This document shows positions 1 to 5,995 of a stretch of 7,255 nucleotides of DNA, in pieces. The stretch is from contig JABIFK010000273.1 of NCBI GenBank assembly GCA_018650745.1, forward strand, positions 1 through 7,255, read 5' to 3'. The notes beneath the pieces were generated by a model, which was not told the origin of the DNA, made no database searches, and saw nothing but the letters and a program-made list of their open reading frames with translations. This DNA is from Candidatus Latescibacterota bacterium. Its GTDB lineage: Bacteria; Latescibacterota; UBA2968. The stretch's first letter is position 1; each line of letters starts with the position of its first letter. The position numbers and the translations under genes are program-made.

Positions 1-282
1 AAAGAAGCACCCTGGCGTGGGATAGATGAGTTGTGTGTCGGCATCTTTTTCGAGTTGGGGCCAGGCTTCGTTGTGGGCAACTTGCATGAGGCGTACGTAA
101 TGCTCGTTGATGTAGGCACTGCGTGTGATGCGTGATTGGCCGTGAGAACTGGCACGGTCGTGACCGTGATCGAAGCGCTCAATTAGACCTATGTTTTGAA
201 TGCCCAATTTAGAGAGGTGGTAACAGGTGGCCAAGCCGTTGATGCCTGCACCAATTGTAAGTATTTCGTATGTTTTGTTCAT
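1..282 (-). CDS. FAD-dependent amine oxidase, monomeric sarcosine oxidase/DadA superfamily (partial, N-terminal 94 residues)
   Basis: Reading from the ATG at 282-280 gives 94 codons without a stop, running off the left edge. Residues 7-17 form the Rossmann dinucleotide fold (ILTIGAGINGL, GxGxxG at 11-16), and Glu35 in LIERF sits where the acidic residue binding the FAD adenosine ribose is expected. Residues 46-54 (SHGQSRITR) match the flavin-contact segment of monomeric sarcosine oxidase and N-methyltryptophan oxidase, where it reads roughly SHGxxRxxR. Family members oxidise secondary or N-methyl amines, releasing hydrogen peroxide. The cysteine that binds FAD covalently in MSOX lies in the missing C-terminal part, so substrate and exact subfamily cannot be set. 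The gene diverges from lon, with a candidate promoter at 349-377. An AGGA lies about 12 nt before the ATG, so the ribosome site is weak. Confidence 0.85.
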   Translation of the reverse strand, partial: MNKTYEILTIGAGINGLATCYHLSKLGIQNIGLIERFDHGHDRASSHGQSRITRSAYINEHYVRLMQVAHNEAWPQLEKDADTQLIYPTPGCFF

Positions 283-348
283 GATAGTAGATGATCCTGC
301 AGAACAAATAATGGATGTAAAACACAGTCCCGTCATTGCGGGCGATGC

Positions 349-377
349 AATATAGGCAAACCCTGTTTGTATATCCA
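349..377 (-). promoter_or_regulatory. Candidate sigma70-type promoter for the FAD oxidase gene
   Basis: On the minus strand, TGGATA (377-372, 4 of 6 matches to TTGACA) and TATATT (354-349, 5 of 6 matches to TATAAT) are separated by exactly 17 nt. Transcription would start near 342, giving a leader of about 60 nt before the ATG at 282. This is a pattern match only. It lies within the 283-591 intergenic region, in which I see no gene. Confidence 0.4.
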
Positions 378-455
378 GTGGGAATTTGTGCTGTTGTGAC
401 GCATCGGCATTGATTCGTCTGACATATTGGCAGGCTTGCTTGGCAGTTGTTTTTT

Positions 456-484
456 TTGACAAATGTTCATGTAATTATCATATT
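456..484 (+). promoter_or_regulatory. Candidate sigma70-type promoter for lon
   Basis: A perfect TTGACA (456-461) is followed after 17 nt by CATATT (479-484, 4 of 6 matches). This would start a transcript near 491 and leave about 100 nt of leader before lon. A second TTGACA at 573-578 overlaps the ribosome-binding region and has no room for a -10 before the gene. I did not find a convincing heat-shock sigma32 promoter, although lon is heat-shock controlled in many bacteria. Confidence 0.4.
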
Positions 485-591
485 GTATTTTATGGAATTA
501 CACTTTTGGAACATTGAGGCACGCATGTTGCGATATGAGAGACCATCATTGAATCTTATGGCGAATGTATTTTTGACACAGGAGTGTTCTT

Positions 592-3003
592 ATGGCCAAA
601 CAAGACAAACCCTTGGGTAGCGTAAGCGCAATTGAAACATATAGTATTCCTTCTGAGTTGCCGATAGTGGTGAGTTCAGAAGTGGTGATCTATCCGTTGA
701 TGGCAGCACCTTTGTTGTTAGAAGACGAGGGAGGCGCCAAGGCGATAGAAGCAGCGGTTGAAGCCGGGCACAAGGTTGTGGCTATTTTTGGGCAATTGGC
801 AACGGCAGAACCTGTAGATAAAGAGATTCAACAAGAGCATTTGTACCCTGTTGGGACGGCCATGTATGTTGCCCGTGCGGCACGAACGTCGGATGGGCGC
901 TTGCAAGTATTGGCACAAGGGATGGGGCGTGTGGGGTTAGAAGATATTTTGCAGTCCAACCCATTTCCGATAGCACGTGTAAAAAAGCTCCAGACAGTGG
1001 TCAAAAATGGCGTAGAGCTTGAAGCTCTTGGTCGCAACGTATTTGGACAGTTTAAAAAAGCAGTGGCATTGGCTCCAAATGTTCCCAAAGAAATTATTGG
1101 CGCGTTAGATGCATTGCCTGATATGGACTATAAGGCCGATTTTATTGCTTCTCAATTGAATGTGGGTTTCGAAGATCAGCAGAAGGTTTTGGGTGAATTG
1201 GATTTGTTCCGTCGCTTGCAAACCATTAATCAGTTCTTGAATTATGAAGTTGAAATTTTGGAAATGCGCCAAAAGATACATTCTGAGGCTGCAGGATCGA
1301 TGGAAGATGCACAACGTGAATACTTTTTGCGCCAACAACTCAAGGCGATTCAGGATGAGTTGGGAGATGGTTTTGATGTTGACGATGATGTTGAAGAGTT
1401 ACGCGAAAAGATTGAATCGGCGGGTCTGCCTGATGAGGCCAAAAAAGAAGCAGATCGCGAACTCAAACGCATGGCTCGTATGTCTGAGGCTTCACCCGAA
1501 TATTCGGTGTCGCGCACGTATTTGGATTGGATGGCGGAACTCCCGTGGCAAAAAAAGACAGTAGACCGATTGGATGTGAAAAAAGCCGAGCGCATTTTGG
1601 ATGCGGATCATTATGGTTTGGAGAAACCCAAAGACCGAATTTTGGAATATCTGTCCGTACAAAATTTGAAGAAAGATATGCGTGGGCCTATTTTACTTTT
1701 GGCAGGGCCTCCCGGCACAGGGAAGACGTCGCTCGGGCGCTCGGTTGCGCGTGCTTTGGGGCGTGAATTTGTGCGTATGTCTTTGGGCGGGATACGCGAT
1801 GAATCAGAAATTCGTGGGCATCGTCGAACATATGTTGGGTCATTGCCTGGGCGCATTATTCAAGGATTGCGTCGGGCGGGTACCAAGAACCCTGTTATGA
1901 TGTTGGATGAAATTGATAAGTTGGGTGCCGATTTTCGAGGTGACCCTTCGGCGGCATTGTTAGAAGTTTTAGATCCTGAGCAAAACAACAGTTTTGTCGA
2001 CCATTATTTGGATGTGCCTTTTGATTTGTCAGAAGTGTTATTTGTTGCAACAGCCAATTCATTACACACCATTCCGCCTGCCTTGATGGATCGTATGGAG
2101 GTTTTGGAAGTTTCGGGTTATACTGAAGCGGAGAAATTGGAAATTGCCCGTAAGTATTTGGTGAAGCGCCAAGTATCTGAGCACGGATTAACGGCTAAGA
2201 AATTGTCGTTTGATAAGGCCGCTATTTTAGAGATCATTCAATACTACACACGCGAGGCCGGTTTGCGCAATTTGGAACGCGAAATTGGAACCGTTACGCG
2301 TAAAGTGGCACGCAAGTTTGCACAGGGTAGGCGTCGTAAGGTGCGTGTTCAGCAGAAAGATGTGGCTGAATATTTGGGTGCGCGTAGACACCGCCATGAA
2401 GTAGCAGAAGAAGAACACGAAGTGGGCGTGGCAGCTGGTTTGGCCTGGACACCTGTGGGTGGCGATGTGTTGTTTGTGGAGGCGTCGGTATTGCCGGGTA
2501 AAGGTGGGCTCAAATTAACGGGGCAGGTGGGTGATGTGATGAAAGAGTCTGCACAAGCTGCGATGACGTATGTGCGGTCTCGGTGGGATTCGTTAGGGTT
2601 GGATGAGAACTTTAATGAGAAGAAAGAAGTTCACATTCATGTGCCTGCGGGTGCGGTGCCCAAAGATGGACCATCGGCGGGTATTACAATGACCACTGTT
2701 TTGGCATCGGTGTTTACCAATCGACCCATTCGCAAAGATGTGGCAATGACTGGTGAAGTGACCTTGCGTGGCAAAGTGATGCCAATTGGTGGGGTGCGCG
2801 ATAAGGTTTTGGCAGCACACCGAGCGGGTGTGAAGACGGTGATTTTACCCGAAGACAACCGCAATGATGTGAGCGAAATTCCCGATTCGGTAAGGAAAGG
2901 TCTACGATTGGTCTTTGTATCACATATGGATCAGGTGTTGGATAAGGCTTTGTTTAAACGTCCAAAGAAACCGCGGCTTGTTCCGGTATTGAGTGCCAAT
3001 TAG
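592..3003 (+). CDS. lon: ATP-dependent protease Lon (LonA type)
   Basis: Complete 803-residue LonA, within the usual length of about 780-810. Lon is a cytoplasmic homo-oligomeric AAA+ serine protease that unfolds and degrades misfolded and regulatory proteins. Residues about 15-220 are the substrate-engaging N-terminal domain, followed by a helical linker. The AAA+ module has Walker A GPPGTGKT at 372-379 and Walker B MMLDEIDK at 436-443. The C-terminal protease domain has the Ser-Lys dyad: Ser695 in KDGPSAG and Lys738 in VRDKVLAAHRAG, 43 residues apart as in E. coli Lon (Ser679, Lys722). The ATG is preceded by AGGAG (580-584) with 7 nt spacing. The gene appears monocistronic and ends in the strong hairpin at 3076-3117. 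The N-terminal domain is divergent: the motif usually near LPLRDVVVFP reads LPIVVSSEVVIYP. Confidence 0.98.
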   Translation: MAKQDKPLGSVSAIETYSIPSELPIVVSSEVVIYPLMAAPLLLEDEGGAKAIEAAVEAGHKVVAIFGQLATAEPVDKEIQQEHLYPVGTAMYVARAARTSDGRLQVLAQGMGRVGLEDILQSNPFPIARVKKLQTVVKNGVELEALGRNVFGQFKKAVALAPNVPKEIIGALDALPDMDYKADFIASQLNVGFEDQQKVLGELDLFRRLQTINQFLNYEVEILEMRQKIHSEAAGSMEDAQREYFLRQQLKAIQDELGDGFDVDDDVEELREKIESAGLPDEAKKEADRELKRMARMSEASPEYSVSRTYLDWMAELPWQKKTVDRLDVKKAERILDADHYGLEKPKDRILEYLSVQNLKKDMRGPILLLAGPPGTGKTSLGRSVARALGREFVRMSLGGIRDESEIRGHRRTYVGSLPGRIIQGLRRAGTKNPVMMLDEIDKLGADFRGDPSAALLEVLDPEQNNSFVDHYLDVPFDLSEVLFVATANSLHTIPPALMDRMEVLEVSGYTEAEKLEIARKYLVKRQVSEHGLTAKKLSFDKAAILEIIQYYTREAGLRNLEREIGTVTRKVARKFAQGRRRKVRVQQKDVAEYLGARRHRHEVAEEEHEVGVAAGLAWTPVGGDVLFVEASVLPGKGGLKLTGQVGDVMKESAQAAMTYVRSRWDSLGLDENFNEKKEVHIHVPAGAVPKDGPSAGITMTTVLASVFTNRPIRKDVAMTGEVTLRGKVMPIGGVRDKVLAAHRAGVKTVILPEDNRNDVSEIPDSVRKGLRLVFVSHMDQVLDKALFKRPKKPRLVPVLSAN

Positions 3004-3015
3004 ATCGCGACCACC

Positions 3016-3065
3016 AAGAGGCACAGAAAAAACGAAATGAGGAAGGGTAAGGAACCCAGCCTCTT
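3016..3065 (+). other. Alternative RNA stems in the lon 3' untranslated region
   Basis: AAGAGGC (3016-3022) can pair perfectly with GCCTCTT (3059-3065). GAGG (3039-3042) can instead pair with CCTC (3060-3063) around an inner GGGT/ACCC stem (3045-3048 with 3054-3057). The two outer pairings exclude each other. The sequence after 3063 is TTAATTT, only a weak terminator tail, so this may be a minor terminator or a folded 3' end ahead of the strong one. Confidence 0.3.
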
Positions 3066-3075
3066 AATTTCCCAT

Positions 3076-3117
3076 TAAAACAAAAAGCCGACGCGATTGC
3101 GTCGGCTTTTTGTTTTA
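3076..3117. terminator. Strong bidirectional intrinsic terminator between lon and the SelW-like gene
   Basis: A perfect 19-bp inverted repeat (3076-3094 with 3099-3117) surrounds a GATT loop. The core is GCCGACGC/GCGTCGGC, flanked by an A-rich left arm and a T-rich right arm (TTTTTGTTTT). On either strand, a GC-rich hairpin is therefore followed by a U tract, so it can end both the plus-strand lon transcript and the convergent minus-strand transcript. The stop codon of the SelW-like gene (3117-3115) lies inside the arm. Confidence 0.93.
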
Positions 3118-3354
3118 TGAAACGCGTTTTTGAATATGGGGTTGGATCTCGTCATATTCGGGAAAACGTTTTTCTTGTAGTTTGGAGAAAACGAGTTCGC
3201 CATCTACGGTGACTTCAAACCGCCCCCCGCTTGATGGATGGAGGGTCATGGCTTCAACATCTTGCTTGAACTCATTTATAATCTTGTCCGTCATACTGAC
3301 GGCTTGTTTTTCATAACCTCAAGAAGAGCAGTATTCAATTTCTACTTTTGCCAT
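3115..3354 (-). CDS. SelW/Rdx-family selenoprotein with in-frame UGA (selenocysteine) at codon 12
   Basis: From the ATG at 3354-3352 the frame encodes 79 residues to a TAA at 3117-3115, interrupted only by TGA at 3321-3319. With that codon read as selenocysteine, the N-terminus is MAKVEIEYCSSUGYEKQA, with CxxU at Cys9-Sec12, the redox motif of the SelT/SelW/SelH (Rdx) family. Residues 40-66 (PSSGGRFEVTVDGELVFSK, then EKRFPE) match the conserved second half of that family: GGxFEV, a DGE turn and RFPE. The length is normal for bacterial members (about 75-95). These thioredoxin-like cytosolic proteins are thought to act in thiol redox reactions; substrates are unknown. AAGGAG (3366-3361) lies 6 nt before the ATG. 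A SECIS-like hairpin follows the UGA. The gene lies 48 nt after an unknown gene on the same strand, probably in one transcript. A premature-stop pseudogene is the alternative. It is less likely because the UGA falls exactly on the family's catalytic Cys/Sec position and the rest is intact. Confidence 0.92.
3288..3302 (-). promoter_or_regulatory. Bacterial SECIS-like element for selenocysteine insertion
   Basis: On the minus-strand mRNA, CCGUCA (3302-3297) pairs perfectly with UGACGG (3293-3288), closing the loop GUA (3296-3294). The loop starts with G then U, and the G is the 23rd base after the UGA. Known bacterial SECIS elements are short stems just downstream of the UGA, with a G early in the apical loop and that loop about 16-37 nt away, and are bound by the elongation factor SelB. 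The element is small: 6 bp and three loop bases, with no obvious lower stem. Confidence 0.8.
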
Positions 3355-3360
3355 TTGAGT

Positions 3361-3366
3361 CTCCTT
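3361..3366 (-). promoter_or_regulatory. Ribosome binding site of the SelW-like gene
   Basis: AAGGAG on the minus strand lies 6 nt before the ATG at 3354-3352. This near-perfect site fixes the start upstream of the UGA and supports the reading that the short N-terminus before selenocysteine is translated. Confidence 0.85.
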
Positions 3367-3381
3367 ATTAATTGTGTAAAT

Positions 3382-3402
3382 CCCATCACACGGTGCGATG
3401 GG
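3382..3402 (-). other. Intercistronic hairpin between the unknown gene and the SelW-like gene
   Basis: CCCATC (3382-3387) pairs with GATGGG (3397-3402), with possible inner pairing, directly after the TAA of the upstream gene. The following minus-strand bases (ATTTACAC) are not a U tract, so full termination is unlikely. It could protect the upstream message or partly attenuate entry into the selenoprotein gene. Confidence 0.4.
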
Positions 3403-4176
3403 TTATAAAACCGTTTGTCTAAAAAATGCGGATGTATTTTTGGGTAGAAAGTTTGCGAGGTGTTCTAGGTCAAGTGTGGTGCCCAGTTCCTCTGCGGCGT
3501 GACAGATGTTGTGCCAATATTCGGCATACGTGTTTCCGGCCAATGTCTGATCGGTTTGGATGCTAAATGCATCGGCCTGTTCTCGGTCGCGCGAGAAGGG
3601 GTAACCGCCCGTGCGGAAGAAGTCACCTACATAATCATAGTGTTCTTGGCATCGTTTGTCAAAGTGATCATGTGTCGATGGGGTTGCCAATTGCTCTGTT
3701 GCACGAATGAGGTGATAACCAAAATAGGCCATGGCAGGGTTTGATATGCGCATTTTATTTTGTTTGGCATTGTTGCCATGCACACTGCGAATGACTGGAC
3801 CCGGCCAATAGATCTCCTTGCGAGGTCGTTCTGTGCGGCGGTTGTAACCAAAACCATCTAATATGAAACCACTTGTGGAACGGATGGTGAGGGGCAGACG
3901 CTTCAAGGAAAATCGGTCTTCTTGACGGGCAACGGCTTCGGAAGTGAAGGCGGGAATGCCAAAAAGGGCACTGTAAGCATAACAAAAGGCGGCATAAGCA
4001 CGCGGCATAGGTAGCCAAAAGAGATCGCCCATATCGCGTGCAAAAGTTTCACGCTCGGGTTCAAGAAAAAACAGTTCGGGAGATCGGGCATCTTGCACAC
4101 GGGGTTTTTGAGTGTCAAAGGTGTCTACAAGGTGGTTAACTTTGGTCAATGCATCGTTTTGGCTGGATGAGGTCAA
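3403..4176 (-). CDS. Hypothetical protein, 257 residues, first gene of a probable operon with the SelW-like selenoprotein
   Basis: I do not recognise this family with confidence. From a TTG start at 4176-4174, the product is a soluble-looking protein rich in aromatic, His and Arg residues. It has a moderately hydrophobic aromatic stretch at about residues 52-77 (WLPMPRAYAAFCYAYSALFG) and no signal peptide. The segment IRSVHGNNAKQNK, then the Tyr/His/Asp-rich stretch to GYPFSRDREQADAF, weakly recalls the DUF2236/MpaB oxygenase family from memory; this is a guess. The TTG is preferred because GGAG (4190-4187) precedes it by 10 nt and a promoter at 4220-4247 would start the RNA near 4213. The open frame continues upstream to 4419, but the extension has no family-like composition and would cross the promoter and the start of the neighbouring gene. 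The SelW-like gene follows after 48 nt. Confidence 0.75.
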   Translation of the reverse strand: MTSSSQNDALTKVNHLVDTFDTQKPRVQDARSPELFFLEPERETFARDMGDLFWLPMPRAYAAFCYAYSALFGIPAFTSEAVARQEDRFSLKRLPLTIRSTSGFILDGFGYNRRTERPRKEIYWPGPVIRSVHGNNAKQNKMRISNPAMAYFGYHLIRATEQLATPSTHDHFDKRCQEHYDYVGDFFRTGGYPFSRDREQADAFSIQTDQTLAGNTYAEYWHNICHAAEELGTTLDLEHLANFLPKNTSAFFRQTVL

Positions 4177-4186
4177 GGTAGAATTA

Positions 4187-4190
4187 CTCC
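4187..4190 (-). promoter_or_regulatory. Ribosome binding site supporting the TTG start at 4176
   Basis: GGAG on the minus strand lies 10 nt before TTG (4176-4174). No ATG or GTG of the same frame occurs between the predicted transcription start (about 4213) and the conserved-looking protein body, so this site decides the start. The spacing is slightly long. Confidence 0.5.
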
Positions 4191-4219
4191 AGAAGAAAGG
4201 AATATATAAATGTATTTCT

Positions 4220-4247
4220 AGTATATAATATATGAACAGATTGTCAA
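4220..4247 (-). promoter_or_regulatory. Candidate promoter of the unknown-gene/SelW-like operon
   Basis: On the minus strand, a perfect TTGACA (4247-4242) is followed after 16 nt by TATACT (4225-4220, 5 of 6 matches), in a very AT-rich stretch. The transcript would start near 4213 and have a leader of about 37 nt. This is the best promoter match in the window. Confidence 0.65.
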
Positions 4248-4252
4248 TTGAC
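4243..4252. repeat. Palindrome GTCAATTGAC overlapping the -35 box
   Basis: A perfect 10-bp palindrome covers the minus-strand -35 element and lies 14 bp before the plus-strand -35 (4267-4272). Its position would let a bound protein affect both divergent promoters. It may be coincidental, since it partly arises from TTGAC occurring on both strands. Confidence 0.3.
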
Positions 4253-4266
4253 GATGGGTTTTGTGC

Positions 4267-4295
4267 TTGACGGGATTTATTTGTGCACTTAGATT
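4267..4295 (+). promoter_or_regulatory. Candidate promoter of the M32 carboxypeptidase gene
   Basis: TTGACG (4267-4272, 5 of 6 matches) and TAGATT (4290-4295, 4 of 6 matches) are separated by 17 nt, giving a start near 4302. An inverted repeat AGATTT-TCT-AAATCT (4291-4305) covers the -10 and the expected start. If correct, translation cannot begin at the upstream GTG at 4283, which supports the start at 4343. Confidence 0.45.
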
Positions 4296-4332
4296 TTCTA
4301 AATCTGTGTAATATATTGAAAAATAAAAGAAA

Positions 4333-4337
4333 GAGGG
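4333..4337 (+). promoter_or_regulatory. Ribosome binding site deciding the GTG start of the M32 carboxypeptidase
   Basis: GAGGG lies 5 nt before GTG at 4343. The alternative in-frame GTG at 4283 lacks a comparable purine-rich site. The extra 20 residues it would add are basic and low in similarity to the family, whose members begin just before the helix reading AYDALITEVKQIATL here. Confidence 0.65.
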
Positions 4338-4342
4338 CCAGT

Positions 4343-5860
4343 GTGGGCGATGCAAAACAAGCATATGACGCATTAATTACGGAAGTGAAACAGATTGCCA
4401 CTTTGGGGTCTTGTGCCAATGTGTTGGGTTGGGATGAGCAAACCTATATGCCCAAGGGCGGTGTGAAACACCGGAGTGAACAATTGGCATTGTTGGCCGG
4501 TTTGACCCATGAGCGCTTTACCTGCACGCAAATAGGAGACTGGTTGGCTGAGGTTGAGGGCAGTGATTTGGTGTCTGATCGACTGTCTGTTGAAGCTGTA
4601 AATGTGCGTGAACTGCGCCAATCTTATGATCGTGAGACAAAATTGCCCAAAGATTTGGTGCAAGAACTGGCGCGCATGACCACAATTGGTCAACAAGCTT
4701 GGGCAGAGGCACGTTCTGACTCAGACTTTGCGGCATTTCAGCCGCATTTGGAAAAGATATTGGATTTAAAGAAGAAGGAAGCTGCTGCATTAGGCGTTGG
4801 TAAAACACCCTACGATGCCTTGTTGGATGAGTATGAGCCTGGTGAGACGACAGATAATTTGACAAACGTTTTTTCCGCTTTGCGAAATGAACTGGTTGAA
4901 TTGGTTGGGGCCATTGTTGATTCGGGAAATAAACCCAATATGGACATCGTGAAGCGGCTTTATCCGAAAGACAAACAAGCCGAATTTGGTCAAATGGTGG
5001 CCTCACAAATAGGTTTTGATTTTGACTGTGGCCGTTTGGATGAGACTGCGCACCCCTTTTGCAGTGGTTTTGGGCCAGGGGATACGCGGCTGACAACACG
5101 ATATGATGAGCATTATTTTCCACAAGCTTTGTTTGGCACAATGCACGAAGCAGGGCATGGCATTTATGATCAGGGCTTAAATGCCGATTATTATGGTACC
5201 CCTATGGGCAATTCGGTTTCTTTGGGCATCCATGAATCTCAATCTCGTATGTGGGAGAACTTTGTTGGGCGCAGCAATGCCTTTTGGACACATTTCTTTC
5301 CCAAAGCACAAACGACCTTTCCCGATGCGCTTGGGCAGGTTTCTCAAGATGATTTCTATTTTGCCGTCAATAATGTGGAGGCATCCTTTATTCGGGTTGA
5401 GGCTGATGAGGTGACTTACAATTTGCATATCTTGCTTCGGTTTGAAATGGAACAAGCTTTGATGAATGGGGGGTTGAATGTGGCAGATGTGCCAGGTGTT
5501 TGGAACGAGACATTTGAAAAATACTTTGGCATAACCCCGCCAGATGATGCCCATGGTTGCTTGCAAGATATTCATTGGAGTTTTGGTGGCATTGGTTATT
5601 TCCCGACTTACACGTTGGGTAATTTGTATGCAGCACAACTGTTTGAGCAAGCACGTGACGATGTAGGTGATTTGGATGCGCAATTTGCGGCAGGTGAATT
5701 TTTGCCACTAAAAAGTTGGCTTAATGAAAAAATTCACAAACCCGGGCAGAAATACCGTGCAAGTGAATTGGTGGACGTCGTGACTGGCAAACCCTTGAGT
5801 CATGCGCCTCTTATTCGGCATTTGAAGACAAAGTTTGGTTCATTGTATGGGATAGGTTAA
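4343..5860 (+). CDS. M32 family zinc metallocarboxypeptidase (thermostable carboxypeptidase Taq family)
   Basis: From the GTG at 4343 the product has 505 residues, the normal length for M32 enzymes, cytoplasmic zinc peptidases that remove C-terminal amino acids with broad specificity. The metal site is complete: HEAGH at 268-272 gives two His ligands and the catalytic Glu269, and Glu298 in GIHESQSR, 30 residues after the first His, is the third ligand as in Taq carboxypeptidase. Other family signatures are present: DTRLTTRY (247-254), the FIRVEADE segment (349-356), and LQDIHWSFGGIGYFP (407-421). The N-terminus carries the LGWDEQTYMP motif. The protein is helical, with no signal peptide or membrane segment, and probably works with Lon-generated or imported peptides to recycle amino acids (inference). 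Regulation may be shared with the divergent operon. Confidence 0.96.
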   Translation: MGDAKQAYDALITEVKQIATLGSCANVLGWDEQTYMPKGGVKHRSEQLALLAGLTHERFTCTQIGDWLAEVEGSDLVSDRLSVEAVNVRELRQSYDRETKLPKDLVQELARMTTIGQQAWAEARSDSDFAAFQPHLEKILDLKKKEAAALGVGKTPYDALLDEYEPGETTDNLTNVFSALRNELVELVGAIVDSGNKPNMDIVKRLYPKDKQAEFGQMVASQIGFDFDCGRLDETAHPFCSGFGPGDTRLTTRYDEHYFPQALFGTMHEAGHGIYDQGLNADYYGTPMGNSVSLGIHESQSRMWENFVGRSNAFWTHFFPKAQTTFPDALGQVSQDDFYFAVNNVEASFIRVEADEVTYNLHILLRFEMEQALMNGGLNVADVPGVWNETFEKYFGITPPDDAHGCLQDIHWSFGGIGYFPTYTLGNLYAAQLFEQARDDVGDLDAQFAAGEFLPLKSWLNEKIHKPGQKYRASELVDVVTGKPLSHAPLIRHLKTKFGSLYGIG

Positions 5861-5875
5861 AGACTGTCACACGTC

Positions 5876-5912
5876 GCAGGTCTGAAAGTTTCAAATCAGA
5901 AACAAAACCTGC
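5876..5912 (+). other. Stem-loop after the M32 carboxypeptidase gene
   Basis: GCAGGT (5876-5881) pairs with ACCTGC (5907-5912), enclosing CTGA/TCAG (5882-5885 with 5896-5899). No U tract follows (the next bases are TCTATGGG), so intrinsic termination is doubtful. It could be a factor-assisted terminator or a folded 3' end, or simply fortuitous. Confidence 0.3.
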
Positions 5913-5956
5913 TCTATGGGATGTGTTTTGTATTTTTGACCTGTGACATGCAGGCT

Positions 5957-5989
5957 TTCGACCGATTTTCGTAGCCTTCGATTGATTTT
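5957..5989 (+). repeat. Two near-identical 13-mers 20 bp apart upstream of the nucleoside hydrolase gene
   Basis: TTCGACCGATTTT (5957-5969) and TTCGATTGATTTT (5977-5989) agree at 11 of 13 bases and start exactly 20 bp apart, close to two helical turns. They lie just before the ribosome binding site. This spacing suits a tandem operator, but with two copies a chance or duplication origin cannot be excluded. Confidence 0.4.
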
Positions 5990-5995
5990 TCTCCC

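Noticed and set aside
514..536. Heat-shock (sigma32-like) promoter TTGAGG...CGATAT before lon
   Set aside because: Both boxes match the consensus poorly and the 11-nt spacing is at the short limit; no basis to call it.
3319..3321. TGA in the SelW-like gene as a true stop or frameshift-type pseudogene
   Set aside because: It lies at the family's Sec/Cys position, the remaining 67 codons are intact with family motifs, a good ribosome site precedes the short N-terminus, and a SECIS-like hairpin follows at a suitable distance.
3382..3402. Intercistronic hairpin as a terminator separating the unknown gene and the SelW-like gene
   Set aside because: The stem is short and no U tract follows on the minus strand, so complete termination is not supported.
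4283..4342. Upstream GTG start of the M32 carboxypeptidase
   Set aside because: It adds 20 basic residues not typical of the family, lacks a good ribosome site and would precede the predicted transcription start. GTG at 4343 has GAGGG 5 nt upstream.
4177..4419. Extension of the unknown minus-strand protein to an ATG at 4419 (338 residues)
   Set aside because: The extension crosses a strong promoter candidate (4220-4247) and the 5' end of the M32 carboxypeptidase, and its sequence looks like translated intergenic DNA. The TTG at 4176 with GGAG upstream fits better.
4518..5141. 207-codon minus-strand open frame inside the M32 gene
   Set aside because: It is antisense to well-conserved coding sequence, has a composition rich in Gln, His and Pro typical of shadow frames, and shows no family motif or ribosome site.
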